The notes under the pieces were generated by a model that was not told the origin of the DNA, did not search any database, and was given only the letters and a program-made list of their open reading frames with translations. The position numbers and the translations under genes were made by a program. A stretch of 64,000 nucleotides of DNA from Dermacentor variabilis (taxonomy: Eukaryota > Arthropoda > Arachnida > Ixodida > Ixodidae). The stretch lies in the NCBI RefSeq assembly GCF_050947875.1, contig NC_134577.1, positions 71,985,139 through 72,049,138 of the forward strand. The letters run 5' to 3'. This document shows positions 1-11,020 of this stretch, piece by piece; position 1 is the first letter of the stretch; every line of letters starts with the position of its first letter.

Positions 1-1180
1 AAGATGCTGCAGTCCGAGAAGATAAGTGAGGGACGTAGGGTGGATTCCAACTGCCTCCCGCTATCTGTCGTGACGGTCACGCGACAACCGGAGCATGAGA
101 CATAGGCGAGCACGAAGGATTAGGCAACAGATCCGCCGGTGATCTCTAGCATGGACGGTCCAGGATTGTTAGCAGATAGCTGCAACCGCGTAAGGAAGGA
201 AGTGGTCCAACCAAACCGATGCGCGCGTGGTCGAAGCCGGGTGGCAGGAAAGGCTGAGTCGGGGAATTTGTGTGACGCGTCACTTTGGTGTATTGGCAGG
301 ACAAATGCCTCTACAGTTGCGCATGTCGGGGTTCATGTGAGGCCAGACGTAGCCCTCCGCTACGGGAGATTGCATAGCTCATGATACCAGGGTGAACATC
401 GTGCAAAGAGTGAAACGCTGCATGGCGGTAAGCTACGGGTACAAAAAGCCGAGAGAGGTTCTTGATGAGTCTAGCCAAAGTGGCGTTGGTGCATACGGAT
501 GGGGTAGCATTGAAGAACTAGAAAACGAGAGCCGCAAAGGGGGGGGGGGGGCAGCGTTTGCAATTCAGCATCTTCAAGCTGCGACGTCACGAAGCTCCCA
601 AAGTCTCAGGGTTGCACAGGGAGAATCATGGTAGCTAGCCGGAAGAGCCCACCAACAGTGTCATAGTTCGCCACATAATGTATAGTATGTCGGTAGTAAA
701 TTCGGACAAATAGGCGAAACGGTGATGCTGCCGAGCGATGCACTTTGACGAGTTGGTTCGGTAAACACGTAACCAAGAGGCTTGTAGTCGATGAGAAGAA
801 TAATATTTTAAGCTACCAAGAAATTTTGGAGGGTTGGACGTTGGCGTAGATGGTGAGAAGCGCGCGGCCGAAGATGTTCTCGCGTGTCTCATCCGTCTGA
901 AGCATCCGAGAAAAAAAGTTACAGAGAGCGCTACTTGAAATCAATGTGTTGCTGCAGTACAGCGCGGATTGCCACGCTTGTAGCATTCACCGTGATTATA
1001 GTGGGAGTACAAAATCTGGCATGAATGAGAAGCACAGCGTACGCAACGGCTTGTTTTACGTTCGTGGAGACCACCGTGACTTCCGAAGTCCAGAAAATTG
1101 TCGCAGACAGGCTGCTTGTTTTGCGAAGAAGGTCGGTGGGTGGTTTCGGGAGCTCCGCATGGTGAGCTATGAAACGAGTT
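1..1180 (-). pseudogene. Ty3/gypsy pol fragment (RNase H to integrase), truncated by window edge
   Basis: Read on the minus strand from about 1,180 down to 1, this stretch gives decayed pol of a Ty3/gypsy retrotransposon. In order: an RNase H start (AVLQQHIDF, then FFSRMLQTDETRENIFGRALLTIY), the RNase H end (RFAYLSEFTTDI, matching the usual HLAYISEFTTDI), a linker resembling CDVSTG-RPFVPVAYRR, the integrase zinc region (HDVHPGI, then YVWPHMNPDMRNC), and the integrase core (DHARIGLVGPLP, SYLLTILDR, VTVTTDSGRQLES). Frames change several times, one change lying near the G run at 541-550. A stop interrupts the core after LLTILDRPC. The first RNase H aspartate appears as Asn. The rest of integrase lies beyond base 1. 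It is a different lineage from the element at 53.5-59.0 kb, whose zinc region reads YYWPKL. A dead fossil; family call confident, left boundary unknown. Confidence 0.82.
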
Positions 1181-1716
1181 TAGTTGTGCAAATATCAATA
1201 TTTATTTGATTGTGTTTTACAATCCTTCAGATCAAGTCGTTTTCATTAGGCATTTCGCGGTATAAGAATATTCCCTGCACGAATTATAGTCTCATACAGA
1301 GCACCTACTTAATGATTGACGAAACAAATTTTGGCTCTTGCTATGGCGTTAGAAGAACTGATGAAGGGTCATTTCTTCCGTGCAGAATTTGTGCTGCTCA
1401 GCGTACACTCAACTTCTACATTTTTACCGAACATAACAGCGTTAGGATAGAGCTCTACATCTTTGCCTCTGAAACCGGCAAACAAGCAGCTGACGGACAA
1501 GGCAAATACGTTACTTTTCGAAGGGACAGAGCTCCGTCGCGTAAAAAAATCTGTGCCTATGGTGTGACTGCGAAGACGATTTCCAGTTTAAACAAATTTA
1601 TAAATGCGCCGCATTTCCACAGCAATATGGCCGCAGCACCACATGACGAGCGCTGCTTGTGACAGGCCTCTGACTGCAGCGCCACGTTTGTCGTCATGAG
1701 GCGGAGAAGCGCTGCA
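1181..1716. other. No recognised gene; one unexplained 150-codon open frame
   Basis: A plus-strand frame runs open from 1,210 to 1,662. Its translation shows no domain, signal peptide or membrane segment that I recognise, and base composition does not differ from the surroundings. It may be chance or an old transposon internal region. Confidence 0.4.
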
Positions 1717-1718
1717 CT

Positions 1719-1993
1719 ACACCGTCAAAAAAAGGTTACACCCTTTGGGGTGTATATTTGTCACGCAACAATATACATAATTTGTCTTGCCCGCATTTCC
1801 TTTCTTGAAAACGCTGCGTTCGTTACTTTTCTGTCGAGAATGCTCTGTGATGCTGCTAACGCCAATGCCGTTCGTGACTTGGAAGTAGCGGGCTGACACC
1901 GTTAAAAGAAAGGAAATGCGGGCAAGACAGATGACGATTATTGTTGTGTGGCAAATGTACACCCGAAGCGGTGCAACTGTTTTTAGAGTGTAC
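1719..1993. mobile_element. Foldback (MITE-like) element with ~88-bp inverted arms
   Basis: The segment 1,719-1,806 and the segment 1,906-1,993 are imperfect reverse complements. The outer ends read like TACAC...AAAAA..GTT(A/G)CACC, the middle has GGGGTGTAT-ATTTG..AC(A/G)CAACAAT, and the inner ends share TTGCCCGCATTTCCTTTCTT. About 100 bp lie between the arms. Open frames on opposite strands translate the two arms into the same peptide (..GVYICH-T-I--ICLARISFL), which is a by-product of the symmetry and not evidence of coding. No transposase is present, so this is a non-autonomous element. Target-site duplication was not identified with confidence. Confidence 0.7.
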
Positions 1994-2581
1994 CCTGCAC
2001 GCCCGGCAGGCGGCACACCTACCCATCTAGCCACCGTAGCTAAGTACTCAAGGCCCGGGCGTAACTATCCCAGGTTCATGTTCGGTATGAGATGCAGTGG
2101 CGAGGCCCAAGAGCTGGGATCTATGGCGTAATATTCCCAGCTTTAGCATGTGGTCAAATTCCCACTTGGCTCGTTGATCAAAAAGGCAAGTCGTACGTGC
2201 AGCGACAGGTGGATGACGTCTAACTATGTTGTTGGTAGAACATGCTTAAGTGGCTGGGTAAGAATACAGGGCTTTGTTACATCCGCGAACTCGGCGAGCA
2301 AGATCTCTAATGTAAAAGAAGGAGGAAAACAGTTATTGATAAAAAAAAGCCGGTGTCTTTCTGTCTGTGCGGAAAGGCGCCCTCATTCCAGGGCTCCTGC
2401 GGCTCTTGCTGTCTCCCCGGACCGCCGCACCATTTGCTGCTGGTCCCGAGGGTACGAGCTTGTCATTGAGAAATCGGGAGGAGTGTGCGCATGCCGATGG
2501 GCCTGTTGTCACGGAGCAAGCTTGAGATGAAGAGGCACACAGATCGTACTGTCTATAAGGTGGTGACGTCGCATACTAATG
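1994..2581. other. No gene recognised
   Basis: Short overlapping open frames on both strands, none with a recognisable motif. No SINE box or LINE motif seen. Confidence 0.4.
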
Positions 2582-2662
2582 TCATTCATATTTGAAACAG
2601 CGCCAGAAAAACACGGACAAGCGTTCTTTACACAAACACGGCGCTGTTTTAAATATGAATGA
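2582..2662. mobile_element. Small foldback element, 23-bp arms, 35-base loop
   Basis: The arm 2,582-2,604 and the arm 2,640-2,662 are reverse complements at 22 of 23 positions (TCATTCATATTTGAAACAGC and its complement). The loop contains AACACGGACAAGCG. Right after the second arm comes ATCCGTACCAACTAGC; the foldback at 59.75 kb is followed by the same CCAACTAGC motif, so both appear to be members of one family with variable stems. Confidence 0.6.
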
Positions 2663-2882
2663 TCCGTACCAACTAGCTCGCACCCAAACCCTTCTGAGTC
2701 CAACTCATAGTGTGACACTCATTCGCAACCAATAAGCGCATGGACAATGTCGGTTATTCTGAACATCCACGGAAACGTCCTACGCAGGCCTATGTCAATA
2801 ATCAAAGAACGGAGACCGTACGTGGCTATAAAGCAGAGTTCGCGGCACGCAGCCTTAGTCCTGTGATCTTGGACGGGCGATG

Positions 2883-2914
2883 CGTGTTGGTAGGTGGTAG
2901 CACCTACCAACACG
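2883..2914. repeat. Perfect 14-bp hairpin with 4-base loop
   Basis: The left arm CGTGTTGGTAGGTG (2,883-2,896), loop GTAG and right arm CACCTACCAACACG (2,901-2,914) are exactly complementary. It could be a transposon hairpin, a recent palindrome or a structured RNA. There is no protein-coding reading that explains it. Confidence 0.75.
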
Positions 2915-3399
2915 ATGAGCGATGCCGATGAGCGCTCCGCGCTTCTGCTGTGTTTCGACAGAACGGTTGCGTGTGGAGTTGGAACATCCCCACGGCCACC
3001 TGGCTTGCAAGGAACGAGGTTGAAAGCTCGCCTGCTGGTGGAAGGTCGGGTAAGCTCATGTTTGCGCCTGGAGTCACCCGTGTCAGAACGGCACATGAGG
3101 AAGAGATGTCTAACGTCTAAATGTAGCTTCCAGCCGTGTCCTGTTCGCGCGCACGCCATCAACCGCCACTGAAAACATAGTACAGATCACTGCAAGCCGT
3201 GCATCTTTATTCTCTGCTTTTTCTCTTCTGCATGCTAATTCTGCTAACCTTCTTAAGCTGTCGGAAGAAGTCACTAGACATGTTTTGCGTGGAACAGGTT
3301 CACCTAATAAAGAGCTAAATTGGTAATTCCGTCTTAACATTGGTTCTTGCTTGAACCATCACTACAACGTGACCATGTTATTTCGGTGACTAGCGTTAT

Positions 3400-4235
3400 T
3401 AGGGCACTTCGCGCATTTACTGGCGGCTGCTTACGTGTCTGTCTATCGGTATCTCTAACCGCTTTCACGCCAACTTTGGTAACTGGGTGATTCATGGTCT
3501 AGCGGGTAGAACATCACGCTGCTCTGTGATAGGGCAGGGTTCGAAACCAGTCGAGAAGTCTACTTGAGTCACGAGTACGTGACATTGCACAGGCGTTTAT
3601 CTTGTTTCGCGCCAACTTGTGTTACTGTGTAAGCGCTCCTACTTACGTGCCGTTCATGAATGAACTTCGTTCACCTCAACTTGGATTACTAGGTATGCGA
3701 AACTACATGTTTGTATCAAACTTCAGCAGTCATCTCTAGTGTAAAATTCGACCACTTGGAGTGAGCAGCTTCATATGTGTCGCCCTTCAATGAACTGCTA
3801 TACACCAAACTCGGTTCATGTAGTACATGCCACTGAATACGGGCCACACGGAAGGCACTGTTCTTTAATAAACGTCTTTCACGCCAAATTGTCTCACTGG
3901 CTATATGTAACTGGGTACGTGCAGCTCTTCAACGACAAAAAATTTACCGAAATCTATCTCGTAGTGTGAACGGTTAAACGCGGGTCGTAACTATTCAGAC
4001 TGTCCCATCCGCAGACATATTCACACACGCGACACGATTGCGGCGACACTAGACGGCGCGGTGTTTCCGAAGGAAGCGTGAGAGAACATCCCGGCTGTAT
4101 GCAGGTCTCATACATATGGTTACTGCAATACGGTGCGTCAGCACATTGCATCCACGCCAGCCATAGCAATGTAAAACTTCATCTTGTGCTGGACTCTGCC
4201 GGACATTTAGAATTGGCATCATTTTCACAGCCTCA
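3400..4235 (+). repeat. Composite repeat copy 1: tRNA-like head plus ~65-bp tandem units plus tail
   Basis: A tRNA-like head at about 3,489-3,555 has ATGGTCTAGCGGGTAGA (box A-like) and GGGTTCGAAACC (box B-like, 9 of 11 to GGTTCGANTCC). It is followed, and also preceded, by degenerate units of about 65 bp built on CACGCCAACTTTGGT-ACTGGGTATGTGA and CTCTTCAATGAAC, seen at about 3,463, 3,605, 3,665, 3,725, 3,800 and 3,868. After the units comes a tail with TTCAGAC, CCGCAGACATAT and GGCTGTATGCAGGTCTCATACA. The next copy, starting at 4,236, and the copy at 39.97 kb repeat this order. I do not recognise the family by name. A tRNA-derived SINE that gained internal tandem units is the simplest reading. 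Confidence 0.6.
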
Positions 4236-4745
4236 CGATGGTCAGTTAGATAGACCATGGGGCTGCTGTGTTAAGTAAACCAGATTCGGAACCAGCCGTC
4301 GGACGAACGTTGGTCACTGTGTATGTGACACTGGGCAGCTGCTGCTCTTGAATTAAATTTTTCGCGGCAGCTTGGGCCACTAGATATGAGCGGCACAAAC
4401 CTAGCTGTTTGTGCCGCTCTTCACTGAGAAAAGAAAGGATACAACATTGCAGCAGTGCTGGGCTCAATATGCTGGGTATATTCAGACAACCTTATCTGCG
4501 CCACACATGCGCCAAACGCGAAGAACGCGAAGGCGCCGCTGTGTGTCGCCGCATGCCCGCCGCGAAATGCGATAGAGGAACCCTGAAGCATACATGCCTC
4601 GCACATGACACGCGTTTGCCGCGGCTATATGCCACGTCGCTGCACTGCTTCGAGCTTATCGCGACAACGTCGACAATTATCGTGACATGGGTATTGCAGA
4701 AACGTTTTAATAGGCAACGGCCTGAACTGATATTACACATTAATG
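4236..4745 (+). repeat. Composite repeat copy 2, directly downstream of copy 1
   Basis: The head ATGGTCAGTTAGATAGACCAT...GATTCGGAACCAGCCG aligns throughout with the head of copy 1. Two degenerate ~65-bp units follow (ACGTTGGTCACTGTGTATGT at about 4,306 and TTCGCGGCAGCTTGGGCCAC at about 4,360), then the tail: TTCAGACAAC, TGCGCCACACATGCGCC, GCATACATGCCTCGCACATGAC, and CACTGCTTCGAG...AACGTC. The same tail landmarks occur in the same order in the copy at 40.4-40.6 kb. The 3' end is placed only approximately. Confidence 0.6.
4388..4419. repeat. Perfect 13-bp hairpin inside composite repeat copy 2
   Basis: GAGCGGCACAAAC (4,388-4,400), loop CTAGCT, then GTTTGTGCCGCTC (4,407-4,419), exactly complementary. 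It sits at the join between the tandem units and the tail. Confidence 0.75.
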
Positions 4746-7700
4746 CCACATTCTTTCACAAACTTTAGTGCTTTAGAAAAAAAGTGGCCGCGCTTGCACG
4801 GGCGAGCGCTTCGTTAAAAATATTACTGGTTTGTGAACGCGTCCTTTCCTAACAGAAAGTTGGATACATGCGGATCATTACGATAATTGCCCATGTGAAG
4901 AGAGAAAAACAGGCATAGTCTGCCTGTACATCAGTCGTAACTGAATACATCTCATACACATGGAAAATTTTCTCAGCAAATGCGATGATCTCGACGTGAA
5001 GACAACTTGGCCGGTCAGGTCAGACGCCGGCTACTGGGAACAAATTCTGCAGTAATCTAGTCCCTAACGTGGGCATTTATAAGTGATGACTGTATGCTAT
5101 TCCGCTCTCTGCCAGATCAGCACACCGTGTAGTTCTTTCAGGTGCCGAAGACAGGCGTGATAATATTGCCACGCCGAAGAAGAAAGAATAATAGCATCCG
5201 TGCTAAAGCCAACGAGGTGCTGGCAAATCTCAGAGGAATTTGAGAGGTTCAGGTGTTATATTGAAATAAAATAGCCTCGTGAGGTGTGGCTGTTTACACG
5301 ATCGCTAAATTAAGTATATAGCAGCATTCCCACGAAGAAACAGATGTGAACGAACAATAGCTTTTTAAAGTTAGGCACTGCGTAAGATTAACCAGCAAGG
5401 AAACATAACGCACTCGGTAATAAATAATTAGAGCAGTGGCACTTGTTGCATCCGATTCACTAACGCCATGTGTACGGAATTTAGAATACTTAACAAAAGG
5501 CCGGAAAGATTATTGTTTTAAAACATAAGAAAAACACTGTAAGAACATTTGGACCAACTGTAAAAAAGTCATTCAAGAAATAAGAAGGTTGGTCAAGTGT
5601 TCGTTGTATTACTCAAGAGTACCCTTATTATTATTAGAGATCCACTTTTATGTAACGTTCCAAAAATGTGTTTAAGATTGAAACGAAGCTGATCCAAAAT
5701 CTACAAGAAGTTGTCATGTTCCGAAATTTGACAGTCCACTGTAACAAACACTGGAACAGCAGGCGTAGAGCGCTTATACTTCATTGTACTACATGTTCAT
5801 CTATATACGTGCATAACGATTCAGCACGTACAAGTATTTAATGGTTCTCTAGCCCACTAGGAAGAGAGTCTCAAACGTAGAATGAATGTTTCGTCATTTT
5901 TACTTTTAGTGTTGTGTAGCAGATACTATAGTTATTCCTGCTTCTAGTTGGCCATACATAAAGAATTCTAGCATACTATTTCGTGCACTAAAGGGTTCGC
6001 AAGAACCCCTATGCAACAAAATTTCCGGAATACCGGCTGTGTACTAATCAAGAACTCCAATTGACCCAAAAGACAGAGTGAAACTGGCGGTCATTTTGTT
6101 CATAGCGTTATTGACGCTTCGCACAATGCCATGTTGGATGCCCTGAATAGCGCTTGGCGTGCTTCGCTTCATTATCTAGCAATCGAACAAAATTACATGC
6201 GCTTTGCGCTTCACGCACCTCGAAACTCATGCAGCGTAGTGTTAAACTTCATGCGAGTTACCCGTAAACAAGCATTAAAATACCACCCTACATTCAGCGC
6301 GGGATCTCCACAGTTCTGTCCGTCGCGCAGACTCGCACAACCTATACTTCGCTTCAGTTGATTATGTACCGACGACAAAGGCTTCAAAATTTAGCAGCCT
6401 CGTGTCTAGGGTGAGCCGTGTAGCGGTGACCTATCACGTGTCTCTCGTAACATCCACGCCATAAGCTAATCATGCGCCGTTTGCTTTTTTGGTTTAAGTA
6501 GACGTAAATCACATTGTGAAAAAAAAGTGTGAATAAATTAGTAAAGAGGAGAATGCATGGCACCTGTTCACTAGCCAGTGGGCATTTATTACCTGTTAGG
6601 TTGTCAGGTTTGTTGTCCTGCAAGTGCGCCTTTTACGAAAGCTTGCTTGAGATGAAAAGTGGTCAATGCCTCCTTCCTATATACCGCAAGATGCACGGCA
6701 GAACGAAGCAGCGCATTGCTGTTATCACCGAAACGGAGGCGACGTTCACAAGTGCTTCTCTGTTTACTAAATTAAATTAGTAATATTGACAAAAAACAAA
6801 TGAAACAAATAATATTGTTCGCTTATCGATCTTCCTTAGTATTGAAATAGTGCTTCGCTCAGAGAGTCAGAAGAAGGAAACAGAGTTTATAAAAGTTTAC
6901 ACCGACGTCCTACCTTTCTGAATGTAGCAATCTGCGTTCCATAAAACGTGCGCAGAGCAACACTTAGGTTTCACACGAACACATTTTGTTTCAAACACTG
7001 CAAAGCATACAATAGGGGCACCACTGTACTAGCTGATCAGAAATGCTGTGTTGTATACTATACGTAGTTTGCGCGCTATACAAGAGCATGTCCTCATACA
7101 TGATTATTCAGACAACTCGATCAATAAGTATTGATTATATTTCTGCACTATGTATCTCTCTGTCTTTATTTTTTTCATTTTCGTTATTCACTAATTTGGT
7201 TTTTAAATCGTACCACATTTCACAGGCCATATGACAACCATCGGGTCTCCTCGACCGCCTTCCTACCGTCGTTATATTCAAAAATCTCGCCACCCACACG
7301 TCTGTGCTGGGTGACTCCGTCGCGCTCCACGGGCTCCAAACACTGCTGGACATCCCGATGCTCGGAGAGCGCGTGATGACAATGAACACTTTGGGCAAAA
7401 GCGGGCACCACGAGCTTCGGCGTGGTTGATGCGTGGTTACGCAAGGCGACCTTCTCAGGCGTAGGCGTACTCACTGGCATGTCGAGCACGGGCAGCCCCT
7501 GTGAGCTTGTGTTTATTGTTTACAAGGATATAGAAAAGTTAATGCTGGTGTAGGTAGGTAGTTAGTTAGTAGAGGGCGCCGTAGTGCCTACGGTTATTGT
7601 TGAAAATTATTCCATAGTCACGGAGTAACTTTGGCCACCTGAAGTTCTTTGACGGGCGCTTGATGCATGGAACACGGGCGTTTTCAGCATTTTGTCCTGA

Positions 7701-7919
7701 TCGAAACGCGACTGTCACGGTGCGGATTTGATTCACCGACATAGCGCTAAGTATCGCAACGCAGTAGCCGCCAAGGCACCACGGCGGGTTGTCTTCAGCG
7801 TCGATGGCTGTCTTGTGAATCGGTGGAACGTCTTCATTACGGATCCTTCACACGCTATGAGACTCGTGCGTGTCTCCGCTCTCCCCTGCCTCTCCGGCAC
7901 AGAAGCTTTCCGTCGTGTT
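4746..7919. other. AT-rich stretch, no gene recognised
   Basis: About 3.2 kb without any motif I can name on either strand. Frames are short and closed. No SINE boxes, LINE motifs or long tandem repeats are visible. Confidence 0.5.
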
Positions 7920-7994
7920 GATGATATGACGATGATGATTTATTGTCATCTCCTTAAAAACGGGGCGGCGACAGATAGTCGCCTAGCCTGCTTG

Positions 7995-10330
7995 AGTTAC
8001 TCGGGCATGCTACACATGCTTAACATTCTAGCATTTGTTGTATACATATCTTTATTGTTTCTTTCTCTTCTAAGAACTCCCCCATTTACCTTGTACCGCT
8101 CCTTATGCCTGGTGACGCATCCGGGCGTATCAGTTCCTTCCCTGCTTTCCTTTCTCGACCAATATTCTAAACGTTTCTTGCTTATCTCGACTGCTGAGCG
8201 GTTGATGCTTCCGTGCACTTTATATCCAAGCACTTTTCGATGCTGTATCTTACCTACGGGCTTCGCAGGGTAAATCTCTTCGCATTCCATTAGGGTGGGC
8301 TGAGTGGTCTACGAATTTTCGATGCAGCATACATGTGGACTCATCTAGGCGCGAATATTTGCTACGGCATGTTTTTGTCCTTAGGCAAACAGCTCGATCC
8401 TCAAATAAGAAGGCGCTACCCTTCGTGCTACTGCACTGGTTTCTACCTTCTAAATTTTTTCTTTTCTGATTCCTGTTATTCCTCGTGGTCTTTTTTTTTT
8501 TGCATTGTTTGCATCCTATTTAGTGTCTCCGTTTCTCTGACATTGTTTTTTTATAACTCTTGGTTGTCTATTTACACTTTCAATTACCTGTAACTGGTTG
8601 CCAACCTTCTTGACCTCTTCTTCAATTCTGTGTCCACGTTTTTTATGTGCAGGTATTTGAGCACTTCATCCTCCCATTTACTTTGATCCACGTTCCTGAG
8701 TGTCTCCTCGAAACTAATTTTGCTCTGCCCTCCCCAACCTCATTTGTGGTTTTATCGTGAGCTCCCAAAGCCAGCCAACCGGCCTGGCGATTTTGTTAAA
8801 CTTCCAACTCCAACAACAAATCAGATTTTTAGCAGAGAGAAGCATTTGCAAACGTTAACGTTGGAACCACCACTCCTTTCCAGATTCCACGCACCCCTTC
8901 ATACTTATTGTGGCCCCACGATGCTCTTGGTTTATTTTCCCTTTATTTTCAGATTATCTTGGTGGGTGGTTGAGTAAAGGTTTCCTTCGTTTATGTATAC
9001 GCCGAGGTAATAACTTTTCTCGACTATGGGTATGAGTTGCTGTTGAATTGAGACCGCGTAATTACTCGTCTCATCATCACGGATCATAATTCCCCATTTC
9101 ACTGCGCTAAAAGTGAAGGCCTATATTTGTCGCTGCGTTGCAGCACATATTCACAAGTGTCTATAAAAATCTTGAATTATCCGCTAGTTGCACTATGTCG
9201 TCCGCATATCAGTCTGGGGACCATCTGTTGCACCATATATACATTAGGCATGTATTATAATCAAACCCTAATTCACAGTTTTGTATTCGTCTTACTATGC
9301 CCTTAAAATAAAGCGTGATAAGAAAGGAGAGAGATGGACATCATTATGTCAGTCCTTGGTGAACTTTCCCCACTTCATTAGATTTTCGACCTCCCCACAT
9401 ATATCGTACTCGGTTGTCTCTATATATCTCCATCAGCAGCTACAAGAAATCGTTGTCTGTGCCTTCGTGCTAGAGAATATTCCAAAACATTTCCCTGTCT
9501 ATGTTGTCGTAGGCTCCGTTAATATATCGCCAGCAGCTGAAATTTTTGTACACACAGCTAACGCAAACATTTTATCCTGTAGCCTTCTCCATGGTGTGAA
9601 ACCACTCTGCTGTTCCTCCAGTGCACCGCTTTTTCTCCAACCACTTCGACAGCTCTGATATTGTGCTTTGCAATGTCATTCTAAATAATGCTCAATCTCA
9701 TTAGTCAGCAGTGCCTTGATCCTTGGACCGGTGTTTTCGATTAGCTGTATGGGGATTTCATCAGGTCCTGCGGCTGCGTTATTAAGGACATTTTCTTCGG
9801 TTTTTCTTTTTTGCTACAAGCTATCTATGATAAATTTTGATATCTCAGGCTTCGCTGTGGTCGTCGGATCTGTGTGAATCAGAACTACGCTTTCTTTTGG
9901 GCAGGAAGTATCCCTGATAACGTGCCGCATGCAGAACAAGGTCTCCTTCGAAGATGTTACCGTCGTCATCCCTTATAGCCGTTTGCGAATTTTTAGTTGG
10001 AGCTCTGAGTGCTCTTACACGGTTTCCCTTTCTTTATGTTTCGCGTTTGTCGCTTTTGCTAATTTTGTGCACCCAACGTTAACTTGTACATTTCAGTTCC
10101 TCTTGCACGAGCTTACTCGCCACTACTTTCTTTTCTCGGTAGTTCTTCATCTAAGGAGCACCTTTTCTTCGTGTAATTCCCAACATTTTGGCTTCTCGAT
10201 GATCCCTAGAGGCCTGCTTACGCTCTTCTATAGCCTGATTTATTTCCTTGTTGCATCACTTACGCGGTTTCCTCTTTCTAATCCAACACTTCTTTATTTT
10301 TTTGCCGTGCCTGTCTTATCTCCTGTTTAA
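7995..10330 (-). pseudogene. LINE reverse transcriptase and C-terminal region, deleted and frameshifted
   Basis: Minus-strand reading shows NNAAAGPDEIPIQLIENTGP (about 9,715-9,785), QQSGFTPWRRLQDKMFALAV (about 9,550-9,620), then YADDIVQLADNSRFL with the catalytic YADD at 9,197-9,208, PIVEKSYYLGVYINEG (about 9,000-9,050), KISFEETLRNVDQSKWEDEV (about 8,660-8,730) and a final open frame at 7,997-8,290 ending ARMLSMCSMPE. Between the RLQDKMFAL block and YADD, much of the usual fingers-palm sequence, including the block with the first catalytic Asp, is missing or unreadable. Stops follow YADD within about 20 codons. The catalytic box survives but the protein is dead. Confidence 0.8.
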
Positions 10331-10374
10331 CGTATACCGGTTCGCTGTATTCCTAGATTGTTGTAGGAAGCGCC

Positions 10375-10872
10375 TCAATTTCCATGCGTATGTTTTTTTT
10401 TTTCGATCTCCGTTATTTGTTTTTCATTCATTTCTAGAAATTCTGATGGTGTTGGTTCATGTTCTTCGCTAGTATCTCCCCCAAATTTTGGGGCTAAACA
10501 TTTATGATCGCTACCCAGGCTATCTTTTCGATGCTCACCTATCATCATTTGGCCTAGTCGTTCGTATACAGTTTCTGGGAGTGAGGCGCCATCGATGCAT
10601 GATAGCTTATTTCCGCATCGCCACATTCTACCCCTGTTATGTACTGCAAGGTTCTGTTCATCGCACAGGTACAGCACTAGAGAACCGTTGTAACCAGTAT
10701 ATCCGTCCAAATACACCATGGGCACCTTCGTGTTTCCTACTGTATCACCTGGCCCAGGATTTTGTAAATTTAATATTATATCTTCTAATACAATCCATAA
10801 ATTTCGTATTTTTATATCTGCTATCGCTACCTGTCCATAGGTAAACTGCTCCACGTCGTTTTGCTTTTCCAT
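10375..10872 (-). pseudogene. LINE APE endonuclease, C-terminal half
   Basis: A 165-codon minus-strand frame holds LDGYTGYNGSLVLYLCDEQ, MWRCGNKLSCIDG (the C-I-D segment of the APE fold) and SLGSDHKCL, the last with the catalytic-type SDH (around 10,504-10,515). In the related tick elements I know, the second motif reads CIDYCL, so the residues after CID are altered here. The enzyme would nick target DNA for target-primed reverse transcription. The N-terminal half with the catalytic Glu is not recovered in this frame. Confidence 0.7.
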
Positions 10873-11020
10873 GTGCCTCTAATTCATAAATACTCCTCAC
10901 GGGTCTCCCTTACCCTTTGCCGTTCTGTTGCCCCCTCTCAAAAAATTTTCAATAACAGGCGGGTGCTGCAAATCTCGTAGATGCGTATCGATAAAGGCGT
11001 AGACGCTAATAGTTTCGTTA

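Noticed and set aside
3489..3555. Functional tRNA gene
   Set aside because: Box-like motifs are present but the acceptor stem and anticodon arm do not pair properly, and the segment is repeated as part of a dispersed element.
9929..10330. 133-codon plus-strand frame rich in Phe/Leu/Ser suggesting a membrane protein
   Set aside because: It is the antisense of the LINE; antisense of Lys/Glu-rich coding gives Phe/Leu-rich frames.
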